Translations under genes and position numbers: made by a program
Shown: positions 35,472-44,328 of the stretch, one piece after another
How the letters are laid out: every line of letters begins with the position of its first letter
Position numbering within the stretch: the stretch's first letter is position 1
Source of the DNA: an uncultured bacterium
GTDB taxonomy: Bacteria > Elusimicrobiota > Elusimicrobia > Elusimicrobiales > Elusimicrobiaceae
NCBI GenBank assembly: GCA_949291365.1
Contig: CASEVJ010000005.1
Span: 62,001 to 126,000 of the forward strand
Direction: 5' to 3'
Length of the DNA stretch: 64,000 nucleotides
Notes under the pieces: model-generated
Database searches by the model: none
What the model was told of the DNA's origin: nothing
What the model saw: the letters and a program-made list of their open reading frames with translations, nothing else

Positions 35472-35491
35472 GGCGCCCCCGCAGGGGCGCC
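35472..35491 (-). terminator. Terminator of the SSS symporter gene
   Basis: GGCGCCCC / GGGGCGCC with a CGCA loop and a run of T on the minus strand. Confidence 0.8.
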
Positions 35492-35508
35492 TTGTTCAAA
35501 CAGTATCT

Positions 35509-37137
35509 TTAGGCCGCTATACCGTATTTAGAGAAGATTACATAGGCGGCAAACACACACAGCACAATAATAACACTCATGACCACCCCTTTATTCCAGG
35601 GAGTGGTGTCTACAATATGCAGGTCTTTGGCATCGTCATACTGATTGGTAGCCGGGCTGAATTTGCCCGCCAAATACATAAAGGCCACCGCAATTACAAA
35701 CAGAATGCCCATAACATGCAGGAAGTGTATGGATTTAAGCCAGCCCAACACCGGCACAGAAGACGTCCAGTCCATGGGGATTTGGGTCAGCCCGTAGGCA
35801 ATGATGAAAAACACCAGCGTAATCTTGGCAGACCAAGCCGGAGCGGTTTTATTGAGCATGCCGAAAATAATCAGCGTAAAAATAGGCACATTGTAAAAAC
35901 CGTTCACCATCTGCAAATAGTTAAACAGCCCAGACGGTGCTTTAGCAATCAGCGGAGCCACGCACATAGAGAAAATAGCCAAAATGACTGCCACCACCTT
36001 ACCGGCCACCACCACCTGTTTATCCGTCGCGTCCGGCTTAATATAAGGTTTATAAATATTCAGCATGAACAGCGTGGAGGTGGAGTTCAGTGCGGCGTTG
36101 AACGAGCTCAAAATAGCCCCAAACAGCACTGCTGCAAAAAAGCCCGTCAGATAGAACGGCAACACTTTGTTCACCAGCATGGGGTAGGCCATATCACCGA
36201 TTTTCAGCGGATTATCCTGGAAAATGTGGAAAGCCACCACCCCCGGGATAATCAGATACAGCGGGCCGAACAGCTTAAATACAGCCGCCAACAGCAACCC
36301 TTTTTGCCCTTCTTTAAGGTTTTTGGCCGCCAAAGCGCGCTGGATAATGGTCTGGTTGCAGCCCCAGTAAAAGAGGTTTACCAAAATCATACCGGTAAAC
36401 ATCGTCAAGAAAGGCACCGGGTCATTGGGGCCGCCAATGGCGTTGAATTTTTCGGGGTGGGCTTCCACCACGGTTTTCAAGCCGCCCAGCATATCTCCGC
36501 CGCCCACATACATCAAGGCAAACACCGGGATCATCATCCCGCCAATAATTAAGCCGATACCGTTAAGCGTATCGGCTATAGCCATAATGCGCAGCCCGCC
36601 GGCCAAGCTGTAAATCACGCCCAACACGCCAATAGCCACCACTACAATAATAATGGCCGCCATATAGTCAATGTTAAACGTGCCCATGATGTCAAAAATA
36701 CCTCCCATGCCGATAGCACCGGAATAAAGCACCGTAGGCAGCAAAATGAGCACATAGCCGGCCAGGAAAAGGAAATTGACCATTTGCTTGGTAGTGGCGT
36801 CATAGCGGTCACCGATAAAATCAGGAATAGTGGCATACCCCTTTTTGAGGTAACGCGGCAAAAAGAAAAACGCCACAACAATCAATACCAGCGAGGCACC
36901 CAGCTCATACCCTATGCCAGATATATTGAACATATAGCCCTGACCGTTGAGCCCGACCATTTGCTCTGTAGACAAGTTGGTCAACAGCAAAGAAGCGGCA
37001 ATAATCCAGCCCGTCAGTCCGCGCCCCGCCAGGAAGTACCCTTCCTGCGAGGATGTATCATTTTTGCGGGTGAGGAAATAGGAAATTCCCAACACCAGCC
37101 CCGTGAAACCTACAAACGATATGATGGTTAGCAGCAT
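35509..37137 (-). CDS. Sodium:solute symporter (SSS family, SglT-like)
   Basis: About 542 aa with about 14 hydrophobic segments. SSS family blocks: YFLAGRGLTGWIIAASLLLTNLSTEQMVGLNGQGY, VIYSLAGGLRIMAIADTLNGIGLIIGGMMIPVFAL, FYWGCNQTIIQRALAAKNLKEGQKGLLLAAVFKLFGPLYLIIPGVVAFHIF, FFAAVLFGAILSSFNAALNSTSTLFMLNIY. The wording matches sugar/inositol-type sodium cotransporters (SglT), but substrate is not determinable. ATG 37137 has GGAGG 5 nt upstream; a longer in-frame start at 37233 has none. Monocistronic. Confidence 0.9.
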   Translation of the reverse strand: MLLTIISFVGFTGLVLGISYFLTRKNDTSSQEGYFLAGRGLTGWIIAASLLLTNLSTEQMVGLNGQGYMFNISGIGYELGASLVLIVVAFFFLPRYLKKGYATIPDFIGDRYDATTKQMVNFLFLAGYVLILLPTVLYSGAIGMGGIFDIMGTFNIDYMAAIIIVVVAIGVLGVIYSLAGGLRIMAIADTLNGIGLIIGGMMIPVFALMYVGGGDMLGGLKTVVEAHPEKFNAIGGPNDPVPFLTMFTGMILVNLFYWGCNQTIIQRALAAKNLKEGQKGLLLAAVFKLFGPLYLIIPGVVAFHIFQDNPLKIGDMAYPMLVNKVLPFYLTGFFAAVLFGAILSSFNAALNSTSTLFMLNIYKPYIKPDATDKQVVVAGKVVAVILAIFSMCVAPLIAKAPSGLFNYLQMVNGFYNVPIFTLIIFGMLNKTAPAWSAKITLVFFIIAYGLTQIPMDWTSSVPVLGWLKSIHFLHVMGILFVIAVAFMYLAGKFSPATNQYDDAKDLHIVDTTPWNKGVVMSVIIVLCVFAAYVIFSKYGIAA

Positions 37138-37329
37138 CCGTCCTCCGTTATGAGTAAGTTGAACATCACTACTTGGCGCACCGCAAGGCGCACCCGTCCA
37201 GCAAATCGGCACACAGCCCCGGTAAGGCGGCAAAGGGCTTGATAAAAAGAAAATTAACGGCTATACTGTCGGTATACCTTCATTGTAAAAATAAATCAGG
37301 GGCCCGTCAATTTTTTTTAGGAGGCGATT

Positions 37330-37869
37330 ATGCTGGTATGGTTTTTATTTGGATTCATGTGTGCAGCCGTCATCTTGTTTGCCGCTGCGTATTTTAAATT
37401 TGTTTCCCTGCGCAAAGCCGTTTACCGTGCCCAGCATAAGCTGGAAATAGCCCTGCGCAACCGGCGGGAACTGTTGCCCTCGCTGGCGTGGTCATCGGCG
37501 GCGATGCCGGAGTTGGAGCGGGAATTTTCATACGCGTTGGGCAAAATGAAAGAAAAATGCGCCGAGGCCGACACCATGCAAAAACATATTGCCTGTGAAG
37601 CCGAAGTAAGCGACAACCTCAAAAAAATGTTCGGCAAGCTGGCCTCTCATGAAGAACTGAAAAAAGATGAATACTTTTTAAAACTGCAGCGCAGTGTGCT
37701 GGCTTCGGAAAGCAAAATCCAGCAATGCAAAAAACGCTACAACAGCGCCGCGCGCGATTTTAATACGCTGGCGGCGGTTTTCCCCCTTTCCTGGGTGGCG
37801 AGAGTGCTGGATTTTGATAAATATGAATATTTTGACTTTGAGCCAAGTTTAGACAAAATATTAGGTTAA
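37330..37869 (+). CDS. Divergent LemA-family membrane-anchored protein (paralogue)
   Basis: 179 aa. One N-terminal membrane helix (MLVWFLFGFMCAAVILFAAAYFKF), then a helical LemA-like body: LRKAVYRAQHKLEIALRNRRELLPSLAW (family: [27 protein letters not shown]), LQRSVLASESKIQQCKKRYNSAARDFNTLAAVFPLSWVARVLDFDKYEYFDF (family: LQxELxxTEDKLxxARRFYNxxVxxYNTxxxxFPxxxxAxxFxFxxxEFFE). A clear but distant relative of the lemA gene at 38983. It lies convergent to the lemA-htpX pair. SD AGGAGG. Function unknown. Confidence 0.8.
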   Translation: MLVWFLFGFMCAAVILFAAAYFKFVSLRKAVYRAQHKLEIALRNRRELLPSLAWSSAAMPELEREFSYALGKMKEKCAEADTMQKHIACEAEVSDNLKKMFGKLASHEELKKDEYFLKLQRSVLASESKIQQCKKRYNSAARDFNTLAAVFPLSWVARVLDFDKYEYFDFEPSLDKILG

Positions 37870-37870
37870 A

Positions 37871-37896
37871 AAAGCCCCCTCTTCGGGGCTTTTTTA
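37871..37896. terminator. Bidirectional terminator after the LemA paralogue
   Basis: AAGCCCC / GGGGCTT stem with T-run on the plus strand and A-run upstream. Confidence 0.8.
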
Positions 37897-37914
37897 TAGG
37901 TCTTTACAAATGCC

Positions 37915-37943
37915 GCGGCCCCGTCCCGTCAGGGAGGGGCCGC
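37915..37943 (-). terminator. Hairpin downstream of htpX
   Basis: GCGGCCCC / GGGGCCGC 8-bp stem, 13-nt loop; the T-tract on the minus strand is weak. Confidence 0.4.
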
Positions 37944-37960
37944 ATAGCATGCAAATACGG

Positions 37961-38974
37961 TCAGTGTCCTCTGTCCATTTGGCGCAGCAGCGCAATCCTT
38001 CTTTCTATGGGAGGGTGCGTGGCAAACATGCCCGAGAGAAACGTAAAAAAGCTGTGTTTGCTTAACGGATTTTCAATACACATAGCCGCCATGCTGGCGT
38101 GTTTATCCAACGATTCCACCCGCGGGTCTTGGCTGATTTTTTGCAGCGCCCGCGCCAAAGCGTCCGGATTGCGCGTCATCAATGCCGCCGTAGCGTCGGC
38201 CTGATATTCCCGCGTGCGGGAAACAGCCAGCCGGATAAGCGGCGCAATCAAAAAACCGTATATCGCAAAAAACACACCCAAGGCAAAAAACAACAAGGCC
38301 CCCTGGCCGCTATTTTTTCCGCGGCTGCGGCTGCTGGATAGCCCCATACGCAAGCATATTTCCGAAAGAAAAGTAAAAAACGAAATCCCCGCCACCGTGA
38401 TAAGCATGAGACGGATATCACGGTTTTGTATATGGGAGAGCTCATGGGCGATAACCCCTTCCAGCTCCACCCGTTCCAATTTTGTTACAATCCCCTTCGT
38501 CAACGCCACGGACGCATGCTGCGGGTCACGCCCGGTGGCAAAGGCGTTTAGAGAGTTGTCATTGATAATATACACGCGCGGCATAGGCAAGCCGACAGCA
38601 ATGCAAAGGTTTTCCACCAGGCGGTAGATTTCCGGTTGGTCATCACGGTGTATTTCTATGGCTCCCGCGCCGCGCAGCAGCATTTGATCGCCGGAATAAT
38701 ACGCTATCACTATCCACAGCATCGCCGCCAGCCATAGGCACGGCAAAAAATGCAAGGCAGACAGATTGGCCATTTCCAGCGCAGACGGCTCTGCGCTGGG
38801 CTGTACCCGGGAATAGGTGGCCTGCTGCTTATCATAGCGGTACGAACTGGAATTACAATAATGATATCCCAGCAGAAACAAATATCCCAGCAAGGCAAAC
38901 GTCAGCGGAAATAGCAAAACAAGCAGCCAGGTACGCCGCCTGTTTTGGGCAATAAAATCGTAAGTGGTAGCCAC
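37961..38974 (-). CDS. htpX: HtpX-like M48 zinc metalloprotease
   Basis: 337 aa membrane protease of the envelope quality-control type. Hydrophobic segments at about 17-38 and 75-95; zinc motif HELSH in LEGVIAHELSHIQNRDIRLM with the downstream Glu ligand in SRTREYQADATAAL. The family ends RIALLRQM after HPPIERR. Two further membrane segments lie between the HExxH and the Glu. Its start is 9 bp after the lemA stop, the usual lemA-htpX operon. HtpX is best called HtpX-like because the N-terminal half is longer than in E. coli. Confidence 0.88.
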   Translation of the reverse strand: MATTYDFIAQNRRRTWLLVLLFPLTFALLGYLFLLGYHYCNSSSYRYDKQQATYSRVQPSAEPSALEMANLSALHFLPCLWLAAMLWIVIAYYSGDQMLLRGAGAIEIHRDDQPEIYRLVENLCIAVGLPMPRVYIINDNSLNAFATGRDPQHASVALTKGIVTKLERVELEGVIAHELSHIQNRDIRLMLITVAGISFFTFLSEICLRMGLSSSRSRGKNSGQGALLFFALGVFFAIYGFLIAPLIRLAVSRTREYQADATAALMTRNPDALARALQKISQDPRVESLDKHASMAAMCIENPLSKHSFFTFLSGMFATHPPIERRIALLRQMDRGH

Positions 38975-38982
38975 AAACGCCT

Positions 38983-39549
38983 CTAAAATTTAACGGAAAC
39001 GGGTTTTTCTGCGTCTTTAGCTTCGGATTCGTCCAGTTCAAAAAATTCTTCTTTTTCAAACTTGAACATGCTGGCCACCGCATTGCTGGGGAAGAGCTCC
39101 ATCTTGGTGTTATACGCCAGTACATTGCCGTTGTAAAAACGGCGGGAGGCCTGGAGCTTGTCTTCCGTATCGCGCAGTTCGCGCTGCAGCTCCAAAAAGT
39201 TCTGGTTGGCTTTCAAATCCGGATAACTTTCGCTCAAGGCGAATATGCTTTTTAAAGCCCCCGTCAGCATATTTTCCGACTGGGCCACCTCTTTCATATT
39301 CTCATGGGCAGCCATAGCCATATTGCGCGCCTGGATTACTTTTTCCAGCGTGCCGCTTTCATGTTTGGCATATCCTTTGACGGTTTCTACCAAGTTGGGG
39401 ATTAAGTCATAGCGGCGCTTCATCTGCACTTCTATATCACTCCACGCCTCTTTAATCCGGTTACGCAGCGTAACAAACCCATTATATGTCATGATGACAT
39501 ACACGCCCACAACTACTACAATAATTACGGCTATGCTAATTCCGCTCAT
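38983..39549 (-). CDS. lemA: LemA family protein
   Basis: 188 aa. One N-terminal membrane helix ([19 protein letters not shown]) and the standard LemA coiled body: [54 protein letters not shown] and [48 protein letters not shown]. Biochemical role unknown; often encoded with HtpX-type proteases or TPM proteins. SD GGGAGAA. Confidence 0.93.
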   Translation of the reverse strand: [188 protein letters not shown]

Positions 39550-39656
39550 AGTTTCTCCCTGTAGAACAGCTTATTTCCGCTGTGCGGAAACGCTATTGTG
39601 CACGGCGCACAGACGGGCCAGCCCCTGCCCCCTTATCCGGGGCAGCACCCGTGATT

Positions 39657-41681
39657 TTATTGTTTATCGTTTTCGTCCTTCTTTTGGTTATGATACGATA
39701 AATATTTGGAAGTTTCAAATAAACCGCGCGTCATTTTCTTCATGTATTCATAGCGCTGCGGCTCTTCTTGGGCCAAATTGCGGTTAAAATCTTTTTCCGC
39801 GTACTTATACAGCCCGTCCTGCCCGTCGGTGCCCAAAATGGTGTAATAGTATTCCCCCTGCACAAAGCCCATCGGGTGCGGGTTCTGCGCCCAGGAATAA
39901 ATAAAAGCGCCCGGCTCATGGCCTTCACTCAACGCGTCCCGCCCGATAGCACGGGTAAAATACGGGCGGCCCAGCAAGCCCATAATGGTAGGCAGAATAT
40001 CCAGCTGGCTGGCGGTTTCTTCTATCACCTGCGGCTCTTTAATAACCGGGCCGGCCAAAATAAGCGGCACCTGGTGATTGATTAAGTTCAGCTCCACATA
40101 GCCGCGCGGCATATTTTCAGACTCCGGCGCGGAAAGGCCATGGTCTCCGAAAATAACAAAGAGCGTATTTTTATAATAATCCGACTTTTCCGCCATACGG
40201 AAAAACTCCGCCAGGAAATGGTCGGAAAGTTTAAGCGAATTAAGCTCCGCCACACTGACAAAGCTGCGTTTCTTGGCCTGTGCTTCGGTAGTGGTGGTGT
40301 CCGGCACGAAGCCGGCGTTGTCGTCGGGAATTGTATAGGGGCGGTGGTAACCGGCCGTCTGAATAATGGCAAAGAACGGCTTGCCGGTTTTTTGCTGGTC
40401 GCGCTCCAAAATCCGGTTGGCCTGGCGGAACAAATCCAAGTCCGAAATACCCCACACGTCGTTGCGGCTTTCTTCGTCAAATTTGCCTTCTTCATACATA
40501 TTTACATCCGCCAAATTGTGCTCAATAATGCCGCGGATATTGCCCCAGCTGGAGCTGCCGCCGATGAAATAATATTTTTCATAATCGTCCAGCGCATTTG
40601 CCACTACATGCTGATCTACAATCAGCGGATTGCGGGAGCTGGTTTCCACTTCCGTCACGTCCGGCAGCCCGGTCAGCGTGGCAAACACCGCGCGCGCCGT
40701 GGCAGAGGTGGGTGTGAAGAAATTGGTAAACAAAATGGATTTATCCGCCAGCTGCTTGATAAACGGCGTCGGGTCTAAATCCGGGTTGGTAAACGAAGTT
40801 TTGTTCCACGCCAAGGACTCCATAAAAATAACGACTACGTTGTAATCCTTTGGGTGTTCTGCGCCGGCAAACGTGCGCGTAAAGTCCAAGGTTTCCGCAT
40901 TGGGATTATCCACCTGCAAAAATTCAGCCACTTCCGGATAATAGGTGCGCACCTGATTTTCATCATACTCTTTGGTTCGGGCAAAGCGGTAGGTGTCAAA
41001 AAGGTTCAAAGCGGGGTTTAACGTGAGGTTGCAGATAAAATTGTTGGTGGAGTGATAGGCGTTGCTCCAGCGCAGCGGATACTGGCTGATTTGTCCAAAC
41101 ATCAGTCCGCCGGTAATCAGCAGCCCGGCAAAAAACCAGCCCAAATTGCCTTTCCAGCGGTATTTATCATCGCGTCCAAACGCATAAGTCAACAGCTTCT
41201 TCGTAAAGAAATACCCTATCACGCCCCACAGCAAAAGCCCCAGCACAATCCAAATAATCGGATAGGTTTCCCACAGCATTTGCGCGGAAATGAGCGCATT
41301 TTCCGCATAAGTAAACACGGAAGAGTTAATGCGCATGGAAATATAGGCATAATGTCCAAAATCGGCAAAATACACCGCCATTACCAGCGCTTCCAGCAAA
41401 GCACACAGCCAGCACATGGCTTTTTTAATACGGGAGGCCTTATGCCAAAACGCATATACCGTCAAATACAGCCCTAGCGGAATAGCCACCGCGCCGGCTA
41501 GGCGGAAATCAAACTTGGCCCCGATATAAAACGTCGTCCACAATTCATGATAATGCTGCGGCGTAAGCGCACCGCGAAACACATATAAGAAAATCACACG
41601 CAGCAACCCAAATACCACCCAGTTGCCCAGCATAAATAAGAAATAAGCTTGTATCCAGCGGGGTATGACCAGTTTTTTCAT
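39657..41681 (-). CDS. LTA-synthase-like membrane sulfatase-fold phosphotransferase
   Basis: 674 aa. About five N-terminal membrane segments (to about residue 215), then an extracytoplasmic sulfatase-fold domain. Catalytic-core signs: VVVIFMESLAWNKTSFTNPDLDPTPFIKQLADKSILFTNFFTPTSATARAVFATLTGLPDV (metal-binding Glu and the Thr/Ser nucleophile region), LFVIFGDHGLSAP (metal Asp/His), NLINHQVPLILAGP. Such enzymes transfer glycerol-phosphate or phosphoethanolamine groups onto envelope polymers; in a Gram-negative the acceptor may be periplasmic glucan or lipopolysaccharide (inference). SD GGAGG. Confidence 0.88.
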   Translation of the reverse strand: MKKLVIPRWIQAYFLFMLGNWVVFGLLRVIFLYVFRGALTPQHYHELWTTFYIGAKFDFRLAGAVAIPLGLYLTVYAFWHKASRIKKAMCWLCALLEALVMAVYFADFGHYAYISMRINSSVFTYAENALISAQMLWETYPIIWIVLGLLLWGVIGYFFTKKLLTYAFGRDDKYRWKGNLGWFFAGLLITGGLMFGQISQYPLRWSNAYHSTNNFICNLTLNPALNLFDTYRFARTKEYDENQVRTYYPEVAEFLQVDNPNAETLDFTRTFAGAEHPKDYNVVVIFMESLAWNKTSFTNPDLDPTPFIKQLADKSILFTNFFTPTSATARAVFATLTGLPDVTEVETSSRNPLIVDQHVVANALDDYEKYYFIGGSSSWGNIRGIIEHNLADVNMYEEGKFDEESRNDVWGISDLDLFRQANRILERDQQKTGKPFFAIIQTAGYHRPYTIPDDNAGFVPDTTTTEAQAKKRSFVSVAELNSLKLSDHFLAEFFRMAEKSDYYKNTLFVIFGDHGLSAPESENMPRGYVELNLINHQVPLILAGPVIKEPQVIEETASQLDILPTIMGLLGRPYFTRAIGRDALSEGHEPGAFIYSWAQNPHPMGFVQGEYYYTILGTDGQDGLYKYAEKDFNRNLAQEEPQRYEYMKKMTRGLFETSKYLSYHNQKKDENDKQ

Positions 41682-42436
41682 ACGGCCTCCAAGAAAAATA
41701 CTTATTTATATTTTATCAAAAAAGGTTTTCCCCCGCCCGGCCGTTTGTACCCACAACGCCGGACATTTGCGCCGCTCTCTGCCCGGCCTGTTAGGCCCGG
41801 CCGTTGAGGCCGGGTATTTGTCCAAAGCCAAGGGCCGCCGCTTGCCCGGCCATTTGTGCCCGTCGCACTGGACACTTGTGCCGCCGCACCACTCTGCCTG
41901 GCCCGTTAGGCCCGGCCGTTGGGGCCGGGTATTTGTCCAAAGCCAAGGGCCGCCGCTTGCCCGGCCGTTCGTACCTGCCACGCTGGACACTTGCGCCGCT
42001 CTCTGCCCAGCCAGTTATGCCGGAACTCTGCCCAAAATCAAACGCCACCGCTTGGAATTTTTGTGTGCCCGCCCCCTAGACACTTGCACTGCTGACCTAG
42101 ATAATTGTTGCAGGCGGCGTTGCTAAACGCTATTTCCGCTGTGCGTCATTTTCCGCACCCTTTCCCGCCAAAGACGCCCTTTCCCGCTAATTTTCAACAC
42201 ACCACCCTCCCCTGCCAAAACCGCCTTCCTTCGCCACATGCCAGACACGCCCCTTCAGCGCCCGGACGGGCCAACTGCCCCAACCGCAGACATTTTAAAT
42301 ATTCCGCTCCCTGCTCTGTGTCTCTCTATCTTCGCCCCCAAACGGCCCGATGAATATTGCCAGGGATTTAAACAGTATTTTTAGCAGATCTCCGCCCCTT
42401 CAAATGGGTCTCCCACCAAAACAACCAAAAAACCAT
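41682..42436. other. Large gene-free region between the sulfatase and etfA
   Basis: About 755 bp. The first half is occupied by a GC-rich tandem repeat (41735-42090). The second half (42100-42436) is C-rich with no ribosome-binding site, RNA motif or recognisable protein on either strand. Confidence 0.5.
41735..42098. repeat. Tandem 95-115 bp GC-rich repeats, about 3.4 copies (family C)
   Basis: Copies start at 41735, 41844, 41959 and 42054 (partial). Each begins GCCCGGCCxTTxGTxCC, continues with GGACAxTTGxGCCGC, and copies 1-2 share GCCGGGTATTTGTCCAAAGCC over more than 40 nearly identical bases. Copy 3 is more diverged. Open frames across it reflect the repeat composition. Confidence 0.85.
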
Positions 42437-42440
42437 AAAA

Positions 42441-42472
42441 AACCCGCGTCTTTGCCTTGCAAAAACGCGGGT
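42441..42472 (-). terminator. Terminator of the etfA operon
   Basis: AACCCGCGT / ACGCGGGT stem with a 15-nt loop and TTTTTTATGG on the minus strand. Confidence 0.75.
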
Positions 42473-42489
42473 CTTGCTACAAAACGTCT

Positions 42490-43479
42490 TTATTTTTCCA
42501 ATGCTTCCAACATAGCCGGCACCACTTCATACAGGTCGCCCTGTACGGCGTAATGCGCCAGCTTCATAATGGGGGCCTGCGGGTCTTTGTTAATGGCGAC
42601 AATCACGTCCGCGCCCGAGCACCCCGCCATATGCTGTATTTGGCCCGAAATACCGCAGGCAATATACAGTTTGGGCTTTACGGTGCGCCCGGTAAGGCCG
42701 ATTTGGCGGCGGTATTCCACCCAGCCGCTGTCCACCGGTGCGCGCGAGGCAGCCACCGCGCCGCCCAGCCGTTTAGCCAGTTTCTCCAGCAGGGCAAAAC
42801 CTTCGGGCTTGCCCAGCCCGCGCCCGCCGGCCACGATGACTTCCGCCTCCGACAAATCCAATCCTTCGCCTTCGCTTTTGATAAATTTCAAAAATTTAGC
42901 CAAAGACGTAAAATCCTGCTCATTAAACGCAAATTCCACCACCTCGCCGCTTCTGGCCGGCGTGCGTTCGGCTTTGGCATAAGACATCGGCCGCAGGGAG
43001 CACATCTCCGGGCGCGTATGGGCGCAGGTAATGGTAGCCATCAGGTTGCCGCCAAAGGTGGGGCGCGTGGCGTGCAGCTGCCCGTCCTCTTTGTTAATCA
43101 GCACCTCGGTGGCGTCTGCCGTCAGGCCGGTGCCGGCAAAAATAGCCGTCTTGGCGGACAGCGAACGGCCCATATTGGTAGCCGGCAGCAAAAACTTGTT
43201 GGGCTTATACTGCTTAATCATACCCGCCAGGGTTTTGGCATATACGTCGTCTATATAGTTTTCCAGCTGCGGTGCGTCGCACACGTACACCACGTCTGCG
43301 CCGTGCTCAAACAAATCCGCCGCAAATTTTTTGACGTCCTTGCCCAAAAGCACCGCGCAAAGTTTCTCTCCAAGCGCGTCCGCCAGGCCGCGCCCGGCGT
43401 TTAACAATTCATAAGCCGTAGGGCTTAACTTGCCCCGCGACACTTCTGCCAAAATCCATACGTTTTTCCAATCTTTCAT
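42490..43479 (-). CDS. etfA: Electron transfer flavoprotein alpha subunit
   Basis: 329 aa. N-terminal nucleotide-binding-like domain, then the FAD domain with AEVIVAGGRGLGKPEGFALLEKLAKRLGGAVAASRAPVDSGWVEYRRQIGLTGRTVKPKLYIACGISGQIQHMAGCSGADVIVAINKDPQAPIMKLAHYAVQGDLYEVVPAM, the family signature. The neighbouring acyl-CoA dehydrogenase and anaerobic context suggest an electron-bifurcating Bcd/EtfAB-type complex (inference). Last gene of a five-gene operon. Confidence 0.95.
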   Translation of the reverse strand: MKDWKNVWILAEVSRGKLSPTAYELLNAGRGLADALGEKLCAVLLGKDVKKFAADLFEHGADVVYVCDAPQLENYIDDVYAKTLAGMIKQYKPNKFLLPATNMGRSLSAKTAIFAGTGLTADATEVLINKEDGQLHATRPTFGGNLMATITCAHTRPEMCSLRPMSYAKAERTPARSGEVVEFAFNEQDFTSLAKFLKFIKSEGEGLDLSEAEVIVAGGRGLGKPEGFALLEKLAKRLGGAVAASRAPVDSGWVEYRRQIGLTGRTVKPKLYIACGISGQIQHMAGCSGADVIVAINKDPQAPIMKLAHYAVQGDLYEVVPAMLEALEK

Positions 43480-43528
43480 AAAATACTCTCTGTATTAAAA
43501 TCAACCGCCCGGCACCCGCCGCGCACAG

Positions 43529-44326
43529 TTAAATATATTTGTTTTCTTTTAATAATTCCACCAGTTTGGCGGCTTTTTCTTTGCCGTTGGCGCCTTCTAC
43601 TTCTACGGCGTTGCTGTCCCGCTTGGAGGCAAAAGATTTGACCACGCGGGTGGGGCAGTTTTTTACGCCCAGCTTGGTTTTATCGGCGCCAATGTCGTCA
43701 GCCGTCCATTTGACCACTTCGGCGCGTTTGGCAGCCATGCGGCCTTTTACGCTGCGCACGCGGGGGTTGCTGATTTCCTTGACCACGCTGATTACGCACG
43801 GATAAGGCAGCTGCAGCACTTCGGTGCCGTCCTCGGTCAGGCGCTCTACCGTAATGCTGTTTTCCCCCACTTCCACCACGCGGCGCACAAAGGCGGCGTT
43901 GGGAATGCCCAGCCAGGCGGAAATCTGCGGGCCGATGTGCCCGGTGTCGCTGTCATTGGTTTGCTTGCCGCAGATAATCAAATCCACTTTGTTCCCGGCA
44001 TTGATTTTTTCCACCCCTTTAGACAGGGCATAGCTGGTAGACCAGGTGTCCGAGCCGGCAAAAGCCATATCGCCCAGCTGGTAGACCCTGTCTGCGCCGC
44101 GGGCAATACTGTCGCGCAATACATTTTCCGCCGCCGGGGGCCCCATGGTGATTACCGATACCGTGCCGCCTACCTGTTCTTTAAGCGTAACGGCTTCTTC
44201 CAGGGCGTACTCATCAAAAGGGTTCATCGCGCTTTCGGCGCCGGAGCGGATTAAGCAGCCGGTAGCCGGGTCAATTTTCACATTGTCAGATTTAGGGGTT
44301 TGTTTGACGCAAGCCAAAATGTGCAT
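43529..44326 (-). CDS. etfB: Electron transfer flavoprotein beta subunit
   Basis: 265 aa. MHILACVKQTPKSDNVKIDPATGCLIRSGAESAMNPFDEYALEEAVTLKE is the family start; then SVITMGPPAAENVLRDSIARGADRVYQL, IICGKQTNDSDTGHIGPQISAWLG and PCVISVVKEISNPRVRS. The NPFDEYALEEA and IRSGAESAMN wording is typical of ETFs paired with butyryl-CoA dehydrogenase in anaerobes. It lies 2 bp after the dehydrogenase stop. Confidence 0.95.
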   Translation of the reverse strand: MHILACVKQTPKSDNVKIDPATGCLIRSGAESAMNPFDEYALEEAVTLKEQVGGTVSVITMGPPAAENVLRDSIARGADRVYQLGDMAFAGSDTWSTSYALSKGVEKINAGNKVDLIICGKQTNDSDTGHIGPQISAWLGIPNAAFVRRVVEVGENSITVERLTEDGTEVLQLPYPCVISVVKEISNPRVRSVKGRMAAKRAEVVKWTADDIGADKTKLGVKNCPTRVVKSFASKRDSNAVEVEGANGKEKAAKLVELLKENKYI

Positions 44327-44328
44327 AC

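Noticed and set aside
37897..37906. Single ATAGGTCTTTA after the LemA paralogue
   Set aside because: No partner 23 bp away; it is in the terminator T-run with no gene downstream on that strand.
41706..42048. Minus-strand ORFs of 85-94 codons in the GC-rich repeat
   Set aside because: Repeated peptide without start signals, homologues or regular phase; explained by repeat composition.
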